Positions 7,740 to 16,990 of a DNA stretch of 64,000 bases are shown here, in pieces. The stretch is from Sphingomonas faeni (lineage in GTDB: Bacteria; Pseudomonadota; Alphaproteobacteria; Sphingomonadales; Sphingomonadaceae), in NCBI RefSeq assembly GCF_023195535.1, contig NZ_JALPNF010000003.1, positions 186,001 through 250,000 on the forward strand. Direction: 5' to 3'. Each line of letters begins with the position of its first letter. Position 1 is the first letter of the stretch. The translations under genes were made by a program, and so were the position numbers. The notes under the pieces were generated by a model, which was not told the origin of the DNA, did no database searches, and saw only the letters and a list, made by a program, of their open reading frames with translations.

Positions 7740-8378
7740 ATGCTTCCGCACACGCTGATCCCGCCCGTCCTGCCCGCGACCGGGCCGTGGTTCGATATCG
7801 CGGGGCTCGCGGTGTTTGCCGCCTCGGGCGCGCTGGCCGCCGCGAAACGCGACCAGACCTTCGTGACGGTCGTCTTCTTCGCGCTGATCACCGGCGTCGG
7901 CGGCGGCACGGTGCGCGACCTGCTGATCGGCGCGCCGGTGTTCTGGATCCGCGACGCGCGCGCCGCCAGCGTATGCCTGGTGATGGCGCTGCTGATCTGG
8001 ACGACGCCGGGCCGCTGGTGGCGCGAGGAGGCGCTTGGCTGGTTTGATGCGGTCGGGCTGGCGGCGTATGCGGTGTACGGCGCGGCCAAGGCGCTCGGCT
8101 ACGGCGTGCCCCCGGTCCCCGCCGCGCTGATGGGCGTGATGACCGCCTGCGTCGGCGGCATCATCCGCGATGTGCTGGCCGGCGAACCCTCGATCCTGAT
8201 GCGCCCGGAGCTTTACGTCACCGCGGCGGCACTGGCGGCGGCGAGCTATGTCGGGCTGGTGCTGCTAGGCGTTCCCAACGCCTGGTCCGCGGTGATCGCC
8301 GCCAGCGCGGGCTTCACCTTGCGCGCCGCCGCGATCCGCTACCATTTGGCACTGCCGTCCTACGGCGGCCGTCGCTAA
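7740..8378 (+). CDS. TRIC-type cation channel / UPF0126 membrane protein
   Basis: A 212-residue inner-membrane protein with seven hydrophobic segments arranged as two pseudo-repeats. Each repeat carries the family motif: GGGTVRDLLIG in the first and GGIIRDVLAGEPS in the second. This matches the UPF0126/YadS family, the bacterial relatives of TRIC channels. The ATG at 7740 is chosen because the hydrophobic part begins soon after it; the sequence upstream in the same frame is polar and not conserved-looking. Transported ion and regulation cannot be read here. It converges on the GNAT gene, with repeats between. Confidence 0.9.
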   Translation: MLPHTLIPPVLPATGPWFDIAGLAVFAASGALAAAKRDQTFVTVVFFALITGVGGGTVRDLLIGAPVFWIRDARAASVCLVMALLIWTTPGRWWREEALGWFDAVGLAAYAVYGAAKALGYGVPPVPAALMGVMTACVGGIIRDVLAGEPSILMRPELYVTAAALAAASYVGLVLLGVPNAWSAVIAASAGFTLRAAAIRYHLALPSYGGRR

Positions 8379-8400
8379 CCCCGCATTCTCTAAAAGCATG

Positions 8401-8449
8401 TGTCCCCGCGAAGGCGGGGACTCTGGGTTCCCGCCTTCGCCGGAGAACG
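8401..8449. repeat. Palindromic repeat, family B
   Basis: GTCCCCGCGAAGGCGGGGAC and TTCCCGCCTTCGCCGGAGAAC arms, between the convergent TRIC-type and GNAT genes. Confidence 0.8.
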
Positions 8450-8488
8450 AGAGGGGCGCCCCACGCCACATCCATCCCCAACTCAAAA

Positions 8489-8593
8489 CCACCCCGGCGA
8501 AGGCCGGGGCCCAATTGGGCAACATTGCCAACGGGGCGCTACGCCGAGTTACTCCGGACGCACCAATTGGGCCCCGGCCTCCGCCGGGGTGGT
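8489..8593. repeat. Palindromic repeat, family A
   Basis: A complete family A palindrome (ACCCCGGCGAAGGCCGGGG ... CCCCGGCCTCCGCCGGGGTGG with CCAATTGG inner arms), 38 bases from the 3' end of the GNAT gene. Confidence 0.9.
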
Positions 8594-8630
8594 TGCCCTA
8601 CCGGCATCGCACCGCCAATCACGACAGCGC

Positions 8631-9215
8631 CTACCCCCGCACAACCCCCACATCCGCAAACCGCTTCGGCTCGACCGGCGGCACCGCAGGCTCGTTCAAC
8701 TCGCACTGCCAGTGCCCCACATCGATCCACTGCCCGTTCTTGTACCCCACTTCGCGATACACCCCCGCGCGGCGAAACCCGACCGCCTCGTGCAGCTTGA
8801 TCGACGAATCGTTCGGCAACGCAATCGCCCCGATCGCCTGCGTGAACCCCTGGGCCCGCAGCGTATCGATCAGCGCCTCGTACAACAGCCGTCCCGCGCC
8901 CTGGCGCTGCGCCGCATCCGCGACATACACCGTGGTCTCGCACGCGAACCGGTAAGCCTCGCGCTTGTGGAACGCCGACGCATAGGCGTACGCCAGCACG
9001 CCGCCTTCGGGCCCGACCGTCGCGACCAGCCACGGGTACAGCCCGTCCGACGCCGCCATCCGCGCGCGCATCTGCCGTGCATCCGGCGCGACGGTCTCGA
9101 ACGATACCGTCCCGACCAGCACGTGCGGCGCATAGATCGCGGCGATCGGCGCGGCATCCTCGGGCCGCGCGGCCCGGATCACGATCCCGCCGCCATTGCC
9201 CGAAGTGGCCACCAT
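8631..9215 (-). CDS. GNAT N-acetyltransferase, phosphinothricin-acetyltransferase-like
   Basis: A 194-residue GNAT-fold enzyme. The acetyl-CoA pyrophosphate loop is QRQGAGRLL. The N-terminal IRAARPEDAAPIAAIYAPHV and the GTVSFETVAPD block resemble the Pat/Bar group, as do the C-terminal LHEAVGFRRAGVYREVGYKNG and WIDVGHWQ segments. Members acetylate phosphinothricin, methionine sulfoximine or related amino compounds; the natural substrate is uncertain. The start overlaps the sppA stop by one base (TGATG), so it is probably translationally coupled to sppA. Confidence 0.85.
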   Translation of the reverse strand: MVATSGNGGGIVIRAARPEDAAPIAAIYAPHVLVGTVSFETVAPDARQMRARMAASDGLYPWLVATVGPEGGVLAYAYASAFHKREAYRFACETTVYVADAAQRQGAGRLLYEALIDTLRAQGFTQAIGAIALPNDSSIKLHEAVGFRRAGVYREVGYKNGQWIDVGHWQCELNEPAVPPVEPKRFADVGVVRG

Positions 9216-11161
9216 CAGAAGCCGATCCGCGCCAGCAACAGGTCAAGCAGCTTCGCATCGCCGATCCCCGCCGTCGTCGGCCCCATCCCGCCACACTCCA
9301 GGCAGCGCGCCTGGATCGAGCCCGACGTCGCCAGCCGCTTCATGTCGCCGACCGCCTGCGCGAGCATCTGGCGACGATCCGCCGCGACGTGCGCGAATGC
9401 ATCGCCGCCGCCCGAATCCTCATCGCTGCCGTCCTTGTTGAAATCCTGCGCGATCGTCGCGAGGAAGCCCGGCTTCTTCTCCAGATACTCGGGGTGCACC
9501 TTCGCCGGATCGAGCTTCGCACGCTTGGCCGCCTCATCGATCGCGTCCTTGAGCGTTCCGAACCGGTCGACCAGCCCGATCTGCCGTGCGGTGCCGCCAT
9601 CCCAGACGCGGCCCTGGCCGATCGCGTCGACCCGCGCCGGCGTCATCTTCCGCGACGCGGCGACGCGGCTGATGAATTCGCGATAGCCATTCTCGATGCC
9701 GGCCTGCGCGATCGCGTCGAACATCGGCGTGGTGCCGCCGACGATATCGGGCTGGCCCGACAGCGGCGTCGTCTTCACGCCGTCGCTGGTCACGCCGATC
9801 TTGGCGAGTGCGTTCTCGAAGGTCGGGATCACGCCGAAGATGCCGATCGATCCGGTGATCGTGCCGGGCTCGGCGAAGATCACGTCCGCCGGCGTAGACA
9901 CCCAGTAACCGCCGCTCGCCGCCAGACCGCCCATCGACACCACGATCGGCAGCTTCTGCCGCTTGGCCTCCAGGATCGCGAGCCGTATCTGCTCCGACGC
10001 CAGCACCGAGCCGCCCGGCGAATCGACGCGCACGACCAGTGCCTTCAGATCCTTCTTGGCAAGCCCGTCGAGCACCGCCTTCTCGATCGTCTTGCCCGCC
10101 GCCTTGCCGGGGCCGCTCTCGCCGTCGACGATCTCGCCGGCGATCGTCAGCACGCCGATCGCGTCGCCTGCCGTCGGCAGCGGGTTCGCCTTCACCCAGG
10201 CGTCGTATTTGATCGTGTTGAAATTGCCCGCCGGCTTCTTGTCGTCGGACCCGGCGATCTCCGCGACGCGTCGCCCGAACGCGGTCCGGTCGCCGAGCTT
10301 GTCGACGATGCCGGCACGCAGATTGGCCTGCGCGATGTTGCCGTTCGCGGCGATGATCACTTTGTCGGGCGCGCTCATGAACTGCGCGATCTGCGCCTTG
10401 GGCCGTGCCTTGGCGACGGCCTCGCGCCACTGCGAGAACAACGTGCCGTACAGCGCGGTGCTCGCCGCCTTGGCGTCCTCGCTCTGGTCGGCGCGCGTGT
10501 AGGGCTCGACGAACGACTTGTAGCGGCCGACGCGGTAGACGTGCGCGTTGACGCCGAGCTTGTCGATCAGGCCCTTGTAATAGAGCTGGTTGCCGCCTGG
10601 CCCCATGAAGATCGTGCCGCCCAGCGGATTGACCCAGATCTCGCTCGCATTCGCCGCGAGGCGGTAGCCGCCATCGGTGTACGCGGTCGCATAGGCGAGC
10701 ACCGGCTTGCCGCTCGCCCGCACCCGCGCGAGCGCGTCGCCGACTTCGCCCAGCGCCGCGGGATAGGCGCCACCGAAGCTGTCGAGATCGAGCACGACGA
10801 CCTTCACCCGCGCATCGGTTCTCGCCGTGTCGATCGAGCGGACCACGTCGCGCAGGCGGAACTGGCGAGTCGTGTTCTGCCCCGACAGCGCGGCGAACGC
10901 GGCCTGCTCCTCGGGCTGCTCGACGATCGAGCCATTGAGGTCGAGCACCAGCGCGCCGTCCTTGATCGCCGTCGTGCTCTGCCGCGCGTTGAGCGCCGCG
11001 AAGATCAGCCCGAAGAACAACAGCATCGCGATCAGGACGAGCGCGTCCTTGATCGCCACGAGGAACTTCCACACGCCCCGGACGAGCCGCCATTTCCGCC
11101 GCGGGGGGCGGGCAGGGTCGACATAGGAGGGGGCGTAGGACGGCGCTGCGGTATCGGTCAT
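9215..11161 (-). CDS. sppA: Signal peptide peptidase SppA, long form
   Basis: A 648-residue membrane-anchored serine protease that degrades cleaved signal peptides. One N-terminal transmembrane segment (about residues 41-57) is followed by two tandem SppA (S49) domains. The catalytic lysine is K215 in the first domain (RVGRYKSFVEP) and the nucleophile serine is S416 in the second (MGGLAASGGYW), the same dyad arrangement as the long E. coli-type enzyme. SPGGSVLASE at 381-390 is also conserved. The length is slightly above the usual 618. A GNAT gene follows with a one-base overlap. The start is 500 bases from groES, with repeats and the groES promoter between. Confidence 0.95.
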   Translation of the reverse strand: MTDTAAPSYAPSYVDPARPPRRKWRLVRGVWKFLVAIKDALVLIAMLLFFGLIFAALNARQSTTAIKDGALVLDLNGSIVEQPEEQAAFAALSGQNTTRQFRLRDVVRSIDTARTDARVKVVVLDLDSFGGAYPAALGEVGDALARVRASGKPVLAYATAYTDGGYRLAANASEIWVNPLGGTIFMGPGGNQLYYKGLIDKLGVNAHVYRVGRYKSFVEPYTRADQSEDAKAASTALYGTLFSQWREAVAKARPKAQIAQFMSAPDKVIIAANGNIAQANLRAGIVDKLGDRTAFGRRVAEIAGSDDKKPAGNFNTIKYDAWVKANPLPTAGDAIGVLTIAGEIVDGESGPGKAAGKTIEKAVLDGLAKKDLKALVVRVDSPGGSVLASEQIRLAILEAKRQKLPIVVSMGGLAASGGYWVSTPADVIFAEPGTITGSIGIFGVIPTFENALAKIGVTSDGVKTTPLSGQPDIVGGTTPMFDAIAQAGIENGYREFISRVAASRKMTPARVDAIGQGRVWDGGTARQIGLVDRFGTLKDAIDEAAKRAKLDPAKVHPEYLEKKPGFLATIAQDFNKDGSDEDSGGGDAFAHVAADRRQMLAQAVGDMKRLATSGSIQARCLECGGMGPTTAGIGDAKLLDLLLARIGF

Positions 11162-11267
11162 GGGAGGAGAGCTAGAGCATGCGCGGACGGAGGTAAATGG
11201 CCTGTGTTACGGGGCCAACACAGACGCGTTCGAGCCCACGCACCTGCGTCTGGGCGCTACAGCATTC

Positions 11268-11364
11268 CCCTCCACCTTGCGGGAGGGGTTAGGGGAGGGG
11301 CGTGCCCCAAACGCCCCGCCCGAAAAAGCCCCTCCCCCGACCCCTCCCGCAAGCGGAAGGGGAG
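11268..11364. repeat. Palindromic repeat, family F (CCCCTCCC type)
   Basis: CCCTCCACCTTGCGGGAGGGG and CCCCTCCCGCAAGCGGAAGGGG arms enclose GGGGAGGGGCG / CGCCC inner arms. Lies in the divergent region between sppA and groES. Confidence 0.75.
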
Positions 11365-11389
11365 CAGAAGGGGAGTCGCCCCACCCCAG

Positions 11390-11476
11390 TTCTCCTGCGA
11401 ACGCAGGAGCCCAGGATACCACAGGATACCAAGCGCCGCCCTCCGTAATCCTGGACTCCTGCGTGCGCAGGAGAAC
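11390..11476. repeat. Palindromic repeat, family B variant
   Basis: TTCTCCTGCGAACGCAGGAGCC and GACTCCTGCGTGCGCAGGAGAA arms, related to family B by the TTCTC...GAGAAC ends. Located between sppA and groES, upstream of the groES promoter. Confidence 0.75.
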
Positions 11477-11566
11477 GGCCGGGCGTTAGCAGTGCGGTCC
11501 ACCACCCCCTTTAGCCACGATGCCCGAATACCACGCCCGCCCGAAAAAATTTCACTCCCGGAACCT

Positions 11567-11596
11567 TTGACATGCCGCACCCCGAGGCACATATGC
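11567..11596 (+). promoter_or_regulatory. Putative sigma-70-type promoter of groES-groEL
   Basis: A perfect TTGACA -35 hexamer at 11567-11572, followed after 17 bases by a weak ACATAT -10 at 11590-11595. The predicted start point falls directly at the CIRCE operator (11604-11630), the normal arrangement for HrcA-controlled groESL promoters. The -35 is convincing; the -10 is an inference. Confidence 0.55.
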
Positions 11597-11603
11597 CGTC
11601 CGT

Positions 11604-11630
11604 TGGCACTCGGGATCCCCGAGTGCCAGA
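11604..11630 (+). promoter_or_regulatory. CIRCE operator (HrcA binding site)
   Basis: TTGGCACTC, nine bases, then GAGTGCCAG: an inverted repeat with exactly the 9-N-9 geometry of the CIRCE consensus TTAGCACTC-N9-GAGTGCTAA, differing only at the outer positions. It is 33 bases upstream of the groES start. By family knowledge the repressor HrcA binds here and is released on heat shock. hrcA itself is not in this window. Confidence 0.92.
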
Positions 11631-11663
11631 AATCTGTCACAATCCCAAAAGGACATGGATCCC

Positions 11664-11951
11664 ATGAACTTTCGTCCATTGCATGATCGCGTGCTGGTGA
11701 AGCGCCTCGAAGCCGAAGAGAAGACGGCTGGCGGCATCATCATCCCCGACACCGCCAAGGAAAAGCCGCAGGAAGGCGAAGTCGTCGCCATCGGCACCGG
11801 CACCCGCGCCGAGAATGGCACGATCACCCCGCTCGACGTCAAGACCGGCGACAAGATCCTGTTCGGCAAGTGGTCGGGCACCGAGGTCAAGGTCGACGGC
11901 GAAGACCTGCTGATCATGAAGGAATCCGACATCCTTGGGATCGTCGGCTAA
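11664..11951 (+). CDS. groES: Co-chaperonin GroES
   Basis: A 95-residue GroES that caps the GroEL folding chamber in the cytoplasm. It has the N-terminal [14 protein letters not shown], the mobile loop [18 protein letters not shown] and the C-terminal [13 protein letters not shown]. Two in-frame ATGs exist, at 11655 and 11664. The Shine-Dalgarno AAAAGGA ends at 11653, which is too near the first and well spaced for the second, so 11664 is chosen. Controlled by the TTGACA promoter and CIRCE element upstream. A palindromic repeat separates it from groEL. Confidence 0.98.
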   Translation: MNFRPLHDRVLVKRLEAEEKTAGGIIIPDTAKEKPQEGEVVAIGTGTRAENGTITPLDVKTGDKILFGKWSGTEVKVDGEDLLIMKESDILGIVG

Positions 11952-11960
11952 CCACCTTCT

Positions 11961-13694
<1,734 letters not shown>

Positions 13695-13829
13695 TCTTGG
13701 ACCGGGCCAGCGAAGGCTGGCCCGGACACAAGATCAGAACGGCCGGCGGGCTGGCGGCGAAGCCACCAGTCCCGTCCGACGAAAAGGGCCGGCTTCACCG
13801 GTCCTCCGTTCCAAACAGACGACCAAAGC

Positions 13830-13864
13830 AAAGGGCCGGGGAGCAATCCCCGGTCCTTTGTTTG
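13830..13864 (+). terminator. Intrinsic terminator after groEL
   Basis: AAAGGGCCGGGGA-GCAA-TCCCCGGTCCTTT forms a long stem followed by GTTTG. A second perfect hairpin without a T-run (CCGGGCCAG / CTGGCCCGG, 13702-13725) directly follows the groEL stop and may protect the transcript end. Confidence 0.8.
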
Positions 13865-13892
13865 TCCGCCCGAAGGGTATACCCTGCCACCC

Positions 13893-14462
13893 ATGGCTGC
13901 AGTCCGTCTAGATCCCGCCTATCGCCGAGTCGAAGTCGATGAATTCCTCGACATGGATTTCGGCGGCGCGAAGGCCGAGCTCGAAGACGGACTGATCTAC
14001 ATCATGGCGGGTGGAAACGAGGTTCACGCCCGTATTGCCGCCAATCTTCTGGCATATTTCCACCCCAAGCTCCGTGGCACCGGCTGCCGCCCCTACGGCT
14101 CCAACTTCGCCACCCGCACCGGCGAGCGGTCGATACGATTTCCCGACCTCAGCATCTACTGCAACAACCCTTCGGCCCCTGGCAACGACCGCAAGAAGCT
14201 TCTCGGCGACCCACAGGTCGTGTTCGAAGTGCTTTCGCCGTCAACCTCCTCCTACGACCAGAAGGTCAAGCTCGAGGAGTACCGCCAGCTCGACGGCACT
14301 CGCGAGATCGTACTGGTCGACCCGACCGACGAACGCATCCGCCTCGTCCGGCGCACGCCGAGCGGCGGCTGGACCGACGACTGGCTTCCGGACCGTGCCG
14401 ATGTCCTTTTGCCGTCACTCGATCTCACCATCCCGCACGCCGAAATCTTCGCCCGGGACTAA
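13893..14462 (+). CDS. Uma2-family (DUF820) PD-(D/E)XK nuclease-like protein
   Basis: A 189-residue Uma2/DUF820 protein with the restriction-endonuclease-like core. It has D85 in RFPDLSIY, E112 in VVFEVLSPST, and lysines in YDQKVKLEEY near 124-126, plus the family's VEDGxIYxMAGG-type N-terminal block (LEDGLIYIMAGGN). The family is abundant in cyanobacteria and scattered elsewhere. The nuclease fold is clear but its role is unknown. It starts 30 bases after the groEL terminator on the same strand, so it probably has its own promoter. Confidence 0.85.
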   Translation: MAAVRLDPAYRRVEVDEFLDMDFGGAKAELEDGLIYIMAGGNEVHARIAANLLAYFHPKLRGTGCRPYGSNFATRTGERSIRFPDLSIYCNNPSAPGNDRKKLLGDPQVVFEVLSPSTSSYDQKVKLEEYRQLDGTREIVLVDPTDERIRLVRRTPSGGWTDDWLPDRADVLLPSLDLTIPHAEIFARD

Positions 14463-14753
14463 CGCCTGCCATTTCTTTATCGGACTTTCTCAAGGGCTGC
14501 AGGGAGTGTCGCCAGCGGCGCGATAGGATGTCCCAAGAGCCACGCCATCACATGCGAACGCCGGCTTCCAGGCGATCGCGCTGGGCGACGCGAGCCATAG
14601 TCCGGTCAGTTTGTTCCCACATCGAGCGCGATCTGGCTGTCTGGCACCGGGACTTTCCTCCAATCTCAGCACCCTGCGCGATCGTCCCGCAGAGCGTGCA
14701 TCTTGATGCAAGTGAAAGGTGCAACCCAGGCGAGTTCGCGCTACCATCGCGCC

Positions 14754-15782
14754 ATGACCGCAGAACGCATCGAGCAGTTGACCGAGGCCCAGCGCGCCTG
14801 CCTGCGACTGGTGCTGACGCATCACAATTCGAAGGAGATCGCGGCACAATTCAACGTGTCGCCTTCGGCGATCGACAAGCGGATCGAGCGTGCGGTCCAG
14901 GTTCTTGGCGTTGGCACTCGGTTCGAGGCTGCGCGCCGTCTTCAGCAGCATGAGCACGGTAGCCCGGTGACATTTGACGGGACAGCCGACGGGGGAGCCG
15001 GCGGGGCGTCTGGCTGGGGGGGGGCAAGACCGGGACCAGGCGGTCGGCGAGACGGCGGTGCAGGCCGTTCCGATGCGCCGCCCGCGGCATACGAACGTCT
15101 CCCATCCGAACCATTCGACATTCCCAATCCCCCAATTGTCCGGGCAGACAGTGCGGCGACCGGGCCGTGGGGGCTTGTTCGCCGCTTCCTGGGACTGTCC
15201 CAGGGCAGTGGTTCGATGGGAGAGGCGCGCAACCGGGTTTCGGTCGGCGACCGGCTCGTCAGACTGATCGGACTCATGGGCCTGATCGCTGTCACGTCGA
15301 TGGCGATCGTGAACATGGCAATGACGCTGACCAGCCTGTTGCGAGCGAACCGGGGGAACACGGCTCCCATGCACGGTGCCGTAACGCCGGCGCCAACGGG
15401 GAGAGTTTCGATGCTGAGACAGCGACGCGACGCCACCAATGCGGTGACGACGATATTCTTGAAGGCGGAGGCTGCGGTCGACCAGGCGGCTATGTTGGCG
15501 GCATCATGCGTGTCGACGCTGTTACAGCAGCGTGTAGCCGCCAACCTTCCGGTGGGGACGGGCACGGCGGCGTTGCAAATGGTCTCGCAGGCATCGTTCG
15601 ATATGATCAATGCGCGTCAGCGCTTCGTCGAAGCGCACCGGGCGCTGATCGATGTCCGTCACGACATCGGGCTGGGCCAGTTCTACGGCTATGGCGATAC
15701 GGCGGAATGTCCGCCCAACGAGGGTGTGCTTGGCGGAATTTCGCTGGGCGACGCTCCACCCCGCTTGGCAGCAGTCGCCTGA
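14754..15782 (+). CDS. Membrane-tethered helix-turn-helix regulator
   Basis: A 342-residue protein of unusual build. Residues 7-62 form a LuxR/sigma-region-4-like HTH (LTEAQRACLRLVLTHHNSKE, then FNVSPSAIDKRIERAV). A Gly/Pro/Arg-rich linker (75-110) follows, then a single transmembrane segment (about 171-193) and a C-terminal 150-residue presumably periplasmic domain with three cysteines or fewer. This suggests a DNA-binding protein that senses an envelope signal directly, as ToxR-type regulators do, although the HTH type differs. The ATG at 14754 is chosen because the HTH starts right after it. A membrane protein and a winged-helix gene follow on the same strand. The target is unknown. Confidence 0.75.
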   Translation: MTAERIEQLTEAQRACLRLVLTHHNSKEIAAQFNVSPSAIDKRIERAVQVLGVGTRFEAARRLQQHEHGSPVTFDGTADGGAGGASGWGGARPGPGGRRDGGAGRSDAPPAAYERLPSEPFDIPNPPIVRADSAATGPWGLVRRFLGLSQGSGSMGEARNRVSVGDRLVRLIGLMGLIAVTSMAIVNMAMTLTSLLRANRGNTAPMHGAVTPAPTGRVSMLRQRRDATNAVTTIFLKAEAAVDQAAMLAASCVSTLLQQRVAANLPVGTGTAALQMVSQASFDMINARQRFVEAHRALIDVRHDIGLGQFYGYGDTAECPPNEGVLGGISLGDAPPRLAAVA

Positions 15783-15825
15783 ACGACCGGTTTCGGTCCA
15801 ACCTCGCCGGTTTGGGAGCTATGCG

Positions 15826-16284
15826 TTGGATCGAGTCTGGGCGTTTTATGCAATTCAACTGGCCGCGTCCGGCTACGCGCTGTGGCGTGGGGGAGCGCCG
15901 GAACGGCTGACCGGCTTGGCGTTGCTTATAGCGGCAGCGTCGACCGGTATCCTCCAACGGGATATTCCCTCGCTCTTCTCGGGGTTGGAAATCGGCGTGA
16001 TGATCGTCGATCTGCTGTTGTTGGCGACGATGATCGCGATCACGTTGCATGCCGATCGGTTTTGGCCGGCCTGGGTGACGGCGCTGCATGCGTTGGGATC
16101 AGGCGCGCATCTGGCAAAGGCGGTCAGTCCCGACGTCATTCGGCTCGTCTATGCCGTGCTCGCGGCCGCGTGGAGTTATCCCATCGTCCTGGTGCTCGTG
16201 ATCGGCACGCTCAGGCATTCGCAACGGATCCGGGCGCGCGGCTGGGATCTCGACTGGAGTCGGCAGGACCCGACGCTCGGCTAA
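15826..16284 (+). CDS. Four-helix membrane protein, TTG start
   Basis: A 152-residue, strongly hydrophobic protein with four predicted membrane segments, a short DRFWPAWVTAL loop and a basic, cytoplasmic-looking C-terminus (RHSQRIRARGWDLDW). No family recognised. A TTG at 15826 preceded by GGGAG at 15814-15818 with 7-base spacing is the best start. The nearest in-frame ATGs (15652, 15691) would overlap the upstream regulator by about 100 bases and add non-hydrophobic sequence. It lies 43 bases after the tethered HTH gene and 22 bases before the winged-helix gene, so a three-gene unit is likely. Confidence 0.65.
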   Translation: MDRVWAFYAIQLAASGYALWRGGAPERLTGLALLIAAASTGILQRDIPSLFSGLEIGVMIVDLLLLATMIAITLHADRFWPAWVTALHALGSGAHLAKAVSPDVIRLVYAVLAAAWSYPIVLVLVIGTLRHSQRIRARGWDLDWSRQDPTLG

Positions 16285-16306
16285 TCGCTTTTCGGAAAAG
16301 AGGCTC

Positions 16307-16762
16307 ATGAACCACGCACTCTCCACCGCGCCGGTGCTGGCGCCGCTCATCGCCCCACCGGGGAGCCAGATCGTCGCTATGCCGATCTCACTGCCGCGGA
16401 ACGTCGGGCATCCTACGCTACCGTCGCAGGCAATACTCGTGCAGGTCGCGCGGCGCCTGTACGAAGTGCGCCAGTTGCGGGATACGCTTCTTGGCGGAAC
16501 GCTCTTTTCCGAACCCGCCTGGGACATCCTGCTCGACTTGTTCATCTCGGATCACGAGGGGCGCCGGCTCAGCGTATCGGCGGTCTGTATCGGTGCCCGG
16601 TCGCCTTCCGCCACCGCGTTGCGCTATCTATCGATCCTGCAGGACGCCGGACTGGTCGAACGCACGCGCGACGAACGCGACGGTCGCCGTTCGCACGTAC
16701 AGCTGACGGTGTCGGGTCAGCGGCGCATGGCGACGTTGTTGAGCCGCCTGACGACGCCGTGA
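16307..16762 (+). CDS. MarR-like winged-helix regulator
   Basis: A 151-residue protein. The C-terminal half is a winged helix: helices in AWDILLDLFISDHEGRRLSV, a recognition region SPSATALRYLSILQDAGLVE, and a wing RTRDERDGRRSHVQLTVSGQ. The wing motif DxRxxRxxL/V with a following TxxG is MarR-like. The first 50 residues are Pro-rich and without family features. It follows the membrane protein by 22 bases and probably belongs to the same unit. tRNA-Gly lies just downstream on the opposite strand. Target unknown. Confidence 0.75.
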   Translation: MNHALSTAPVLAPLIAPPGSQIVAMPISLPRNVGHPTLPSQAILVQVARRLYEVRQLRDTLLGGTLFSEPAWDILLDLFISDHEGRRLSVSAVCIGARSPSATALRYLSILQDAGLVERTRDERDGRRSHVQLTVSGQRRMATLLSRLTTP

Positions 16763-16798
16763 AGATTTTCCGTATGGGGTGTCGCGAACGGGACTAAT

Positions 16799-16872
16799 TG
16801 GAGCGGGTAACGGGAATCGAACCCGTGTATTCAGCTTGGAAGGCTGCTGTACTACCATTGTACTATACCCGC
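16799..16872 (-). tRNA. tRNA-Gly (anticodon TCC)
   Basis: 74 bases including the encoded CCA. The acceptor stem pairs GCGGGTA with TACCCGC, the T-arm reads CGGGTTCGATTCCCG, and the anticodon loop CTTCCAA places TCC at the anticodon. The anticodon stem GCAGC/GCTGA carries a G-A mismatch at its outer pair. No integrase gene or attachment repeat is visible beside it. Confidence 0.97.
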
Positions 16873-16990
16873 CCGGCACGCTTGAGCGAGCGGTGGAACT
16901 AGCGTCGCAGAGCGCACTGCGCAAGCGTCCGTGTGGTCGCACCCAAACATGCTTCATGCCTTCATTACCTTATTGCGCTAGGCCGCCGGC

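Noticed and set aside
8539..9294. A 251-codon frame overlapping the GNAT gene on the same strand
   Set aside because: It is a shifted-frame shadow with Arg/Gly-rich text; the GNAT motifs are in the 8631-9215 frame.
9077..11686. A long open frame on the plus strand opposite sppA
   Set aside because: It is antisense to a well-supported sppA and reads as Arg/Ala-rich composition, with no domain. Long antisense frames are common at this GC content.
16799..16872. tRNA-Gly as the attachment site of an integrated element
   Set aside because: No integrase, no second attachment copy and no mobile gene nearby.
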